A DNA stretch of 38,662 bases from NCBI GenBank assembly GCA_016342285.1, contig JAEINQ010000064.1, positions 1 to 38,662 of the forward strand, read 5' to 3'. Positions within the stretch are counted from its first letter, which is position 1. Each line of letters begins with the position of its first letter. Below, piece after piece: positions 32,006 through 38,601 of this stretch. The position numbers and the translations under genes were made by a program. The notes beneath the pieces are model-generated. The model saw only the letters and a list, made by a program, of their open reading frames with translations. It was not told the DNA's origin and ran no database searches. The DNA is from Desulfobacterales bacterium. GTDB lineage: Bacteria > Desulfobacterota > Desulfobacteria > Desulfobacterales > JAEINQ01.

Positions 32006-33175
32006 ATGACCGAATACGATTACTGGAAAATTTTTCCGCGAATGCCCCGAAAAGTCACCATCGGCGATATTACCGTTCGGGACGGATTTCAACACGAGGA
32101 GAAGTTCATCTCCACCGAGGCCAAGAAGTTCTATCTCGAAGAGCTGATTTTCGCCGGATGCCGGCACATCGAAGTGACCAACCTGGGCAACCCCTATCTC
32201 ATGCCCCAGTTCCGGGACGCTGAGGACCTGCTGGCCCACCTTCGCGGCGACCGGTTCAAGAAGCGTTGCGAGCGAAAAGGGATCAACACTGATGACATCT
32301 CCCTGACGGCCATCACCATTCGGGAAGGTGCGGTGGATCGGGCCATCGCGCTTCGCAAGCGCGGCATTGGGCCCGATCGTGTCCTGATGATGGTCAGCAC
32401 CGAAGAAGAGCACCATTTTGCCAATTCCGGCACCACTTTGCCCGCCTACTGGAAAGAGGCTGAGCGGTGCATTAAAAAGTGTTCCGATGTCGGGATCAAG
32501 ATGTGCGGAACGGTCAGCACCATCTGGGGCAGCCCCATCGGAGGCGCCACGGATCTGAAGGACGCGGTGGAATTTACCAAGCGGTGGCTGGAGATCGGGG
32601 CCCACGATGTTGAACACGCCGATCACGACGGTAGCGCAACGGCGGCGGAGGTCTATCGGTACTTCTCCATGATTCTCGATGCGATCCCGGACACCCGGTT
32701 GCACATCGCCCATTTTCATGAGACAAAACGGGTGGCCTCGGCCTCCATACTGGCGACGCTGCAGGCCGGCATCGTCAATTTCGAAGCGACCCTCGGCGGT
32801 CTCGGCGGTCAGCCGGCAAATTTCCTCGACGACTGCCCGGTTAAAGGGACCGGCGACTACTACTACGACGACCCGCGATATGTGGGGCTGACCTGCCTGG
32901 AAGACCTTCTGGTCCAGGTGGACGAGATGGGGATCACCCACGGTTATGATGTGGACCGGATTTTATGGCTGGGCCGCCAGATGGAGAGGACCATCGGGCG
33001 GCGTCTGAGATCGGACGCCGCCATCAATGGCCGAACCCTCAAAGAGGGGCACATGCAGTATGCCCGTCCCGGTCTGGCCAAGACCAAGGAGAAGCTGGGG
33101 GAGGGGCCGGGTCAAAAGCTGCCCGGTGACTGGGCCCCCCAGGCCGTGCTGCCCGAAGCCTGTCGGCCCCGATGA
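32006..33175 (+). CDS. HMG-CoA lyase-like DRE-TIM metallolyase, lacking the usual Cys
   Basis: This 389-residue TIM-barrel enzyme of the HMG-CoA lyase / isopropylmalate synthase superfamily begins with a good AAGGAGG box. The metal and active-site motifs are VRDGFQ (R25, D26) and an HxH pair, H236 and H238 in IAHFHET. The loop GGLGGQP (residues 264-270) aligns with the AGLGGCP loop of HMG-CoA lyase, but its catalytic Cys is Gln here (Q269). The C-terminal 100 residues, including YYYDDP and DEMGITHGYDVD, are longer than in HMG-CoA lyase. It is a related C-C lyase or aldolase; the exact substrate is uncertain. Confidence 0.82.
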   Translation: MTEYDYWKIFPRMPRKVTIGDITVRDGFQHEEKFISTEAKKFYLEELIFAGCRHIEVTNLGNPYLMPQFRDAEDLLAHLRGDRFKKRCERKGINTDDISLTAITIREGAVDRAIALRKRGIGPDRVLMMVSTEEEHHFANSGTTLPAYWKEAERCIKKCSDVGIKMCGTVSTIWGSPIGGATDLKDAVEFTKRWLEIGAHDVEHADHDGSATAAEVYRYFSMILDAIPDTRLHIAHFHETKRVASASILATLQAGIVNFEATLGGLGGQPANFLDDCPVKGTGDYYYDDPRYVGLTCLEDLLVQVDEMGITHGYDVDRILWLGRQMERTIGRRLRSDAAINGRTLKEGHMQYARPGLAKTKEKLGEGPGQKLPGDWAPQAVLPEACRPR

Positions 33176-33189
33176 TCCAAGGCCTGCGG

Positions 33190-33218
33190 ACTTCAGGGCC
33201 AAACCAAACCCTGGTCAT
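33190..33218. repeat. Isolated right cap of the modular repeat
   Basis: AAACCCTGGTC, then GGGCCAGGATTCG (about 33201-33233), with CCTGG/CCAGG able to pair, matches the right caps at 11953-11979 and 38403-38432. No arms or core lie beside it. It sits between the lyase-like gene and the XRE-cupin gene. Confidence 0.5.
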
Positions 33219-33231
33219 TTGGGCCAGGATT

Positions 33232-33249
33232 CGATACGATATCGTTTCG
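33232..33249. promoter_or_regulatory. Candidate operator upstream of the second XRE-cupin gene
   Basis: CGATACGATATCGTTTCG is an 18-base palindrome with a single mismatched pair and a perfect ACGATATCGT centre, 37 bases before the regulator start. The word TATCGTTTC also occurs in the dyad at 5877-5898 near the other XRE-cupin gene. That hints at a shared recognition sequence. Confidence 0.45.
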
Positions 33250-33285
33250 GGCAACGGCCCATGAGCGGCGGACAAGGAGATGGAA

Positions 33286-33924
33286 ATGGAAAACAATACC
33301 CGGAAACCCCACATCAACGTGGATTATTTCGAAGACCTCACCGGTGACATTGATGCCGTCGGCCAGGAGGGGGTGGAAGAAATCGGGCAGCGCATTCGGA
33401 CCCTGAGGGAAAGCAAGGGGCTGAGCCTGGACGAACTGTCTCACCTGACGGGGTTTGACGAGGAAATGTTGTCGCGCATTGAAAGCGCCGACATCCAGCC
33501 CCAGCTCGGTACGGTCATCAAACTTTCCAAGGCCCTGGACAGTGCTTTCGGGCGACTGATTTCCGGCCGTGGTGACAAACTCTACTCCATCACCCGCAAG
33601 ACCGAACGGCGGATCGTCTCTCGAAGTACCTCCAAAAAAGGGGAACACAAGGCTTACTCCTACAAGAGCCTGGCGCCGGAGGTCAAAGGGCGGCACATGG
33701 AAGCCCTGATGGTGCAACTGGAAGAAGATTCTGATCCCGATGTCTCCGTGCACGACGGTGAAGAGTTCATTTACGTTCTGGACGGGATCGTGCTGCTACG
33801 AATCGGGGATGAGCGATTCGATCTTGAACCCGGCGACAGCGTGTACTACCTGTCCACCACGCCGCACGTGGTAGCGGCAAAAACAGGCAAGGCGACCATC
33901 CTGGCGGTCCTTTACGACAGATAG
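33286..33924 (+). CDS. XRE-family regulator with C-terminal cupin domain (paralogue 2)
   Basis: This 212-residue regulator has an HTH at about residues 35-90 (IGQRIRTLRESKGLSLDELSH, LSRIESADIQPQLGTVIKLSKAL) and a cupin_2 barrel near 140-210 (DGEEFIYVLDGIVLLRIGDE, LEPGDSVYYLSTTPHVV). It has the same build as the protein encoded at 5181, with a longer acidic N-terminus. I start at 33286 because AAGGAG lies six bases before it; the ATG at 33280 overlaps that box. It closes the second acyl-CoA gene cluster. The 160-bp repeat shared with the other XRE-cupin gene begins seven bases after its stop. Confidence 0.92.
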   Translation: MENNTRKPHINVDYFEDLTGDIDAVGQEGVEEIGQRIRTLRESKGLSLDELSHLTGFDEEMLSRIESADIQPQLGTVIKLSKALDSAFGRLISGRGDKLYSITRKTERRIVSRSTSKKGEHKAYSYKSLAPEVKGRHMEALMVQLEEDSDPDVSVHDGEEFIYVLDGIVLLRIGDERFDLEPGDSVYYLSTTPHVVAAKTGKATILAVLYDR

Positions 33925-33930
33925 TTTTCA

Positions 33931-34088
33931 CGTAAGCGTTCACAGGGCACCGCATCTGTTTTGTTCCCGGGCATTTGAAGTACGAAAAAAGTACGTCGGC
34001 ATGCCCGGCGCCTCGCATCTACGGCACCCTGCAAAAGCTTACCCGTCGAGGGCCGGAATGTCGCGATCGCTTCAACCCCTTGAACAGG
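33931..34088. repeat. ~160-bp dispersed repeat, copy 2 (gap 33925-34271)
   Basis: This is the counterpart of 5747-5911: GTAAGCGTT..AGGGCA at the start, CCCGGGCA..AAGTACG..AAGTACGTC..ATGCCCGG in the middle, GCGCCTCGCATCTACGGCAC and CCCT..AGCTTAC at the end of the first part, then TTCAACCCCTTGAACAG. The copy-1-specific hairpin TCACGCC/GGCGTGA is replaced by unrelated bases. The remaining 34089-34271 of the gap shows nothing but the ribosome-binding site of the next gene. Confidence 0.75.
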
Positions 34089-34271
34089 TCGTTTTGCCTC
34101 GTCTACCAGTCGGCATTGCGCAAACCAAGGCTCTGGGCTGTGGTTTTTCAGACAACCCTCCTGGATGGCCGGGCCGCCAGTGCCCTTTTGTCTTGTTCTG
34201 AAAACCGGTTTCGGCCCTGACACCGTTACTGGCGTTGCGGCCCGCCCCATAAACATTCCGGAGACAATCCC

Positions 34272-35015
34272 ATGACTGAGACCCCCATAACCATTGCCGA
34301 CTTGAGCCGAGCGGAGAAAGCACGGCTGGTAATGGACTTTTTTCACCGGACCCTGGTCCATTACGGCCTGTGGTTTACCGAAGTTCGCCATCAGATGGGA
34401 ATGGAAAAGGCTCTGGAGGCACTCAGTACAGCGTCTGAAAAAGGCCTGGGCATTCAGCTCAAGCGCCTGGGAAAAATTTTCGGATTCGATTTGACCGACG
34501 GAATTCCGTCACCACTGCTCGCTCTGGACGACAGCGCCCTGGATGGCCTGCTGGATGCGGTTTCGGCCAATTGGCTGGCCAACGACGGCGTCTGGTTTCA
34601 AGCCGTGGAGTTTACCGCCGGCATGAACGACGCCAAGCGGTGCAACGATTCATGCTGGGCCCATTTCTCGCCGGTGGAGGCGTGGTCGATCCGCCGTTTT
34701 TTAAACCTGGCGCCCGACTGCGGTCTTGAAGGGCTCAAGCAGGCCCTGAATTTTCGCCTTTACGGCAAAATCAACACCCAGTCCTTCGTGGACGAGGGGC
34801 CGGACCGTTTCGTCTTTCGCATGGACCGGTGTCGGGTTCAGACGGCCCGGAAGCGAAAAGGGCTGGACGACTATCCCTGCAAGAGCGCCGGGTTGGTGGA
34901 ATATGCCTATTTCGCGCGGGCCGTGGATCCACGCATTCAAACCGAATGCATCGGGTGCCCGCCGGACCCCCATCCGGAAGACTGGTTTTGCGCCTGGCGG
35001 TTTATTCTGACTTGA
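34272..35015 (+). CDS. Cysteine-rich DUF6125-like / ATC-hydrolase-like protein
   Basis: This 247-residue soluble protein is of a type common in sulfate reducers and without known function. It contains the pattern WFQAVEFTAGMNDAKRCND (residues 108-126), WxHFSPVEAWSIRRFL, RCRVQTARKRKGL near 186-198, and a C-terminal CIGCPPDP..DWFCAW (226-242). The cysteines C187, C203, C226, C229 and C240 could bind a metal. This matches what I know of the DUF6125 family and distantly the L-2-amino-thiazoline-4-carboxylic acid hydrolase family. The family call is by eye. GGAG precedes the ATG by eight bases. No function can be stated. Confidence 0.68.
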   Translation: MTETPITIADLSRAEKARLVMDFFHRTLVHYGLWFTEVRHQMGMEKALEALSTASEKGLGIQLKRLGKIFGFDLTDGIPSPLLALDDSALDGLLDAVSANWLANDGVWFQAVEFTAGMNDAKRCNDSCWAHFSPVEAWSIRRFLNLAPDCGLEGLKQALNFRLYGKINTQSFVDEGPDRFVFRMDRCRVQTARKRKGLDDYPCKSAGLVEYAYFARAVDPRIQTECIGCPPDPHPEDWFCAWRFILT

Positions 35016-35166
35016 AGCCACTCGTCTTTCGGCCTGAAACCCCCTTTGAAAACGGATCGGTACCCGATCCCTGGGGCCGTTCGCCGGTATTTCGGCGATA
35101 TCGATCTGATCTCGCCCGATCCCCTTCCCATTGACCGGATTTTTCCCATAATTTTCAGGGATGGTA

Positions 35167-35194
35167 TTGACAACGGCGAAGACCACAATATATT
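35167..35194 (+). promoter_or_regulatory. Sigma70-type promoter P1
   Basis: TTGACA at 35167-35172, a 16-base spacer and TATATT at 35189-35194. This lies upstream of the lytic transglycosylase gene and 43 bases before a second promoter of the same type. Confidence 0.55.
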
Positions 35195-35209
35195 GTACCC
35201 ATTATGGGG

Positions 35210-35238
35210 TTGACACCTGCCGGTAGCCGGTCTATATA
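35210..35238 (+). promoter_or_regulatory. Sigma70-type promoter P2
   Basis: TTGACA at 35210-35215, an exact 17-base spacer, and TATATA at 35233-35238, about 66 bases before the start of the transglycosylase gene. Both hexamers are close to consensus, unusual in this window. Confidence 0.65.
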
Positions 35239-35304
35239 TCCCGTTTTTTCAGGGGTGAGGTTGCCGTCACGGGGCCGGTGGCCCAAGCCGAAAGGAGTGG
35301 ACAA

Positions 35305-35952
35305 ATGATGGAACCCGACGAACCCAACATACAAAACGCCAGGCACGGGGCCATAGTGACCGTGGCCGGCGTCGGTTTAATGGCCGCCTATTGCCTGCTG
35401 CTTTACCATCTCCACCTTCCGGTTCCCGAAATTCAGGCACCGGAACCGATCCGGGCCAGCATTGTTCAGCCCGCGCCCTTGCCCCAGAATACAGCCGCAC
35501 CCCAGCCGCCCATCCGCAAGCCCAAACGGGTCAAGCGGGCGGAAAAGCGCTTCGGTCCCATGATTCGTCAGATCGCTGAGCGGCACACGGTGGATCCGGC
35601 ACTGGTCAAGGCCATCATTTTGGCCGAATCCTCCTACGATCACCGGGCGGTCTCCAACCGCGGGGCCGCCGGATTGATGCAGCTCATGCCGGCCACGGCC
35701 CAGGCCATGGGGGTGGAGGACCTGTTCAACCCCGAGAACAACATCGAGGGTGGGGTGCGCTACTTTAAAAAGCTCATGGTCCGGTTCAACGGCGACAAGC
35801 GCATGGCATTGGCTGCCTACAATGCCGGAAGCCGTAAGGTACGCCAGTATCAAGGCGTCCCCCCCTTTAAGGCGACCCGCCGTTACATTGAAAAAGTGCT
35901 GCGGTACTACGATCATTACAAACGGCAGATTTCGGACCTGGAAAAGGCCTGA
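35305..35952 (+). CDS. Membrane-anchored lytic transglycosylase (SLT domain)
   Basis: This 215-residue protein has one N-terminal membrane helix (about 17-35), a Pro-rich linker and an SLT lysozyme-like domain (about 80-200). It cleaves peptidoglycan glycan strands in the periplasm with release of 1,6-anhydro ends. The catalytic Glu is in IILAESSYDH, followed by GAAGLMQLMPATAQAMG, NIEGGVRYFKKLM and ALAAYNAGSRKV, all complete. The start is at 35305 after AAAGGAG; a GTG nine codons upstream overlaps that box. Two tandem sigma70-like promoters precede it. The next gene encodes a cyclic-dinucleotide synthase-like protein. Confidence 0.93.
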   Translation: MMEPDEPNIQNARHGAIVTVAGVGLMAAYCLLLYHLHLPVPEIQAPEPIRASIVQPAPLPQNTAAPQPPIRKPKRVKRAEKRFGPMIRQIAERHTVDPALVKAIILAESSYDHRAVSNRGAAGLMQLMPATAQAMGVEDLFNPENNIEGGVRYFKKLMVRFNGDKRMALAAYNAGSRKVRQYQGVPPFKATRRYIEKVLRYYDHYKRQISDLEKA

Positions 35953-36222
35953 GGGCCCACCGTTTCCATCCAAAGCCATCGCATCGATACATGCGGTTTT
36001 CCCACCAAGCGGTTAAAATCGAAACAAAATATTTATGGCATTTGAGCCTTCCTGGCCTCCCACACGAAATAGCGAGGAACCATCGGCTTTTTGGCATGTA
36101 AAGGCTTGACGCCGAAGGCTCGTCCCATGGCGAGGCAATGCCTTGGTTGTGTTTGGTCTGGCCCCGTGGTAGGCTGCTTTGAAATAACTGAATTCATATG
36201 TTAATTTTAATGGAGCCGGCCG

Positions 36223-37656
36223 ATGGACGATCATTTTGTCTGTCAATGTCTGTACGACACCTTGAGCGGTCTCTGCGGGGGGCTTTCCCGGTTTTCCCGG
36301 CCGACCCGGGCGGCGTTGATCTATGCCATCGATTCCCGGGACCCCATTCGGATTTGCGATACCCAGAAGCTGCTGACGGGCCACGAGCCTAAATTTAAGG
36401 AACTCTATCTTGATTCCGATGATTGGCGCCGTTCGCTTTCTGCCTTTGGTGATGGACGCGCGGGTCACCTGATTCACCCGGAGAAAGACCTCGACCTGGC
36501 GGGGTTGATCTCCTTTGGTGCCCGATCCCGGACGGTGGCGTACCAGATGTGGTTTACCGAACACCATCCGGACATGTGCCACGTGGGGCCCACCCAGCGA
36601 TGGCTGGAACACGCTGCTTCGCGGCTGTCCCATGACGTGGCCAACGAGGGGACGCTCTATACCGGCATTTCCGGTGAATTCTTGAGGGAATACGCCACCC
36701 ATGCCGTGCGTGACTTCATTGTTGACGAGATGAACATGCATCTGGGGTGGGACACCCAGATTCGCGTCTATCCGGTACTCGATGCCGTCCTCGGTATTTC
36801 CCGAACGCCCGAGGAAGGCGCCTGGGCCCGGGGCGAGCTGGTTTTTGCCGATCCGACCGTGATCGGGGATGTGGAATTTCTCATTCGGTTTCCCATGGAA
36901 GAGCGCCCGCTTCTGCAAAACCACAAACACGTGCGCAAACTGCTGCTTGCCGTCGAAAATTCTCCTCGCAAGCTCGTTTCAGACGGCATCCGAATCGTGG
37001 GTGTGGCCAATGCGGGCCTGCCGAATTTCTGTATTGTGGCCGATTTCAGAGGGAACCACGGTTTTTTGCGGATCAACGACACCCGGGTCTGCAGCTTCGC
37101 GGACGGCAGCTTCCATTCGACGACCCATCAGGCCAAGTTGGTCCAGGTGGAAGAGGCCTTGCTGGAATCGGACCTGGATCCGGCTGATCAGACCACCCTG
37201 TTTAAGCTCGTGGCCGACCTGGTGCATACCGCCGAGGAACGAAAGCACGGCTGCACCCTGGTGATCGATCTCAACGATCGCCCGGTCACCATTGCCGGGC
37301 AGGGGATGACCGAGCCCCTGGATCTGCGCGAACCGAAATTTTTGGCCCTGGCCAAATCCCTGGCCCGGGTGGACGGGGCGCTTCATATCCGATGGGACTG
37401 CCGGTTGCACGGATTTGCCTGCCTGCTGGACGGACGGTCCATTCCCGGCGAAGACCGGTCCCGGGGGGCCCGCTACAATTCGGCCCTGCGCTTTACGGCC
37501 GAAAACCGGAATCTTTTGGTGGTGGTGGTGTCGTCGGACCGTCCGGTGTCGGTGATTCAGGAGGGGGTGGCCTTGAGCGACCAGTGTGCCTTGGCCCCGG
37601 TGTCGAGCTGCGTGATCAGTCCGCCGACCCTGGCTGGGTGGGTGGGGGCGCTGTAA
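36223..37656 (+). CDS. DAC-domain (diadenylate cyclase-like) protein with an unrecognised N-terminal region
   Basis: This is a 477-residue soluble protein. Residues about 335-455 look like a DisA_N/DAC domain, which makes c-di-AMP from two ATP. The metal-binding DGA motif is intact (D384-G385-A386 in VDGALHI). The second nucleotide motif, GTRHRAA in DisA and CdaA, is replaced by G-A-R-Y-N-S-A (415-421), followed by the expected strands (LLVVVVSS, VSVIQEGV). Residues 1-330 have no domain I can name and presumably carry a sensor, as in other DAC fusions. GGAG lies seven bases before the ATG. The upstream gap (35953-36222) shows no clear promoter. Confidence 0.75.
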   Translation: MDDHFVCQCLYDTLSGLCGGLSRFSRPTRAALIYAIDSRDPIRICDTQKLLTGHEPKFKELYLDSDDWRRSLSAFGDGRAGHLIHPEKDLDLAGLISFGARSRTVAYQMWFTEHHPDMCHVGPTQRWLEHAASRLSHDVANEGTLYTGISGEFLREYATHAVRDFIVDEMNMHLGWDTQIRVYPVLDAVLGISRTPEEGAWARGELVFADPTVIGDVEFLIRFPMEERPLLQNHKHVRKLLLAVENSPRKLVSDGIRIVGVANAGLPNFCIVADFRGNHGFLRINDTRVCSFADGSFHSTTHQAKLVQVEEALLESDLDPADQTTLFKLVADLVHTAEERKHGCTLVIDLNDRPVTIAGQGMTEPLDLREPKFLALAKSLARVDGALHIRWDCRLHGFACLLDGRSIPGEDRSRGARYNSALRFTAENRNLLVVVVSSDRPVSVIQEGVALSDQCALAPVSSCVISPPTLAGWVGAL

Positions 37657-37797
37657 GGCGGAATTTCACCGCCATTTATTGTGGTGGAACCGGAGAGACG
37701 CCATTGTTCCGGGGAGAAAACGGTCCAGTGAATGTTCACTTCCGGTCTGCGGCGGAGTCAGGCGCATCCGCTATGATCGTGCCCGTCCATGAATTGG

Positions 37798-38121
37798 TTA
37801 TTTCGTGGGTGGGCTTACGATTTGTCCGTCGATCCAAAGGATAAGACGGCTCCCATCCTGCCCCAGGAGGATCTCCCCCGAACGTCCGCCGCAGAGCGCT
37901 TGATGGTCACGTCGAAGGGCGCCAAAGTCGATTTCTTCCAGGGCCCGTCCCAGCAGTTCGATCTCTTTCGCCAGACGCTCGCCATTGGGCGGGTCTGAAA
38001 AATAGGCCCCTATGGCGCGGTTGTGGCGACGGCGGCAGGCGGTTTCAATACAAAACCGGGTCAGGTCGAGCCGGATCTTCAACGCCAACTCCTCACCGTC
38101 TTTTCGTGGTCTTGAATTCAT
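37798..38121 (-). CDS. Small hypothetical protein
   Basis: I do not recognise this 107-residue protein. It begins MNSRPRKDGEELALKIRLDL and contains CIETACRRRHNRAIGAYFSDPPN, a helical middle (ERLAKEIELLGRALEEIDF) and two short strands at the end. Composition is protein-like, with no stop-avoidance artefact on the opposite strand. An in-frame TTG two codons upstream is an alternative start; neither has a convincing ribosome-binding site. It converges on the DAC gene and has the left cap of modular repeat copy F just upstream. Confidence 0.55.
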   Translation of the reverse strand: MNSRPRKDGEELALKIRLDLTRFCIETACRRRHNRAIGAYFSDPPNGERLAKEIELLGRALEEIDFGALRRDHQALCGGRSGEILLGQDGSRLILWIDGQIVSPPTK

Positions 38122-38144
38122 CAGCAATTCCAGCTATTGTCCAT

Positions 38145-38433
38145 CTTCAATTCAAAGGAGGAATCCACGTCCTTTGGGCGTGGTCAGAGTCAATTGGCTA
38201 TGCCGTTTCATTCGTCGGCCAGTGCCTAAAATGCACTAAAGTGTGAAATGCCTAATCCGCCAAAGGAAAGGCGGACAAGAGTTGTGGAGTCGCTTCGCTC
38301 CGGCTTTTTAAGCTAAGATATGGCAGAATTCCTTCATTTTAGGCAATTTAGCATTTTAGGCATTTCGAACTGAACGCGAAGTATCGCCCCTTCGAGGGGC
38401 AATCCAAAGCCTGGTCCTCTGGGCCAGAATTCT
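38145..38433. repeat. Modular extragenic repeat, copy F (gap 38122-38601)
   Basis: The left cap at 38145-38205 (CTTCAATTC, GGAATCCACGTCC, TTTGGGCGTGGTCAGAGT, TTGGCTATGCCG) is the closest match to copy C. Arms of ATGCCTAAA/GTGCCTAAA words at about 38222-38257 and 38336-38365 are complementary. Between them is a reversed core at about 38284-38335 (GGAGTCGCTTCGCTCC, then TGGCAGAATTCC). The right cap at 38403-38432 (CAAAGCCTGGTCC, GGGCCAGAATT) closes it. No gene is seen in this gap before 38602. Confidence 0.7.
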
Positions 38434-38475
38434 TTACTAAATGCACGCAGCAACTTAATTATGAACCGCAGATGG

Positions 38476-38571
38476 ACGCATACCATCGCGGACGGAAAAG
38501 CTTGTTGGCGGTCGACCTGACCGCCAACTATTTCGCATCGCATTGCGATTAGATACGCATACCATGGACGG
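38476..38571. other. Direct repeat flanking a hairpin upstream of the last gene
   Basis: ACGCATACCAT occurs at 38476-38486 and 38555-38565, each followed closely by GGACGG. Between them is a perfect 10-base stem, GTTGGCGGTC/GACCGCCAAC with loop GACCT (38504-38528). It ends about 30 bases before the next start codon. It may be a leader structure or a paired binding site; no known riboswitch is recognised. Confidence 0.45.
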
Positions 38572-38601
38572 TTATCATTCCATCGGTTGGAGGGCAAGAC
38601 C

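Noticed and set aside
37656..37680. Terminator after the DAC gene (GGCGG..CCGCC)
   Set aside because: The stem is only five pairs with a seven-base loop and the following run is interrupted; too weak to call.
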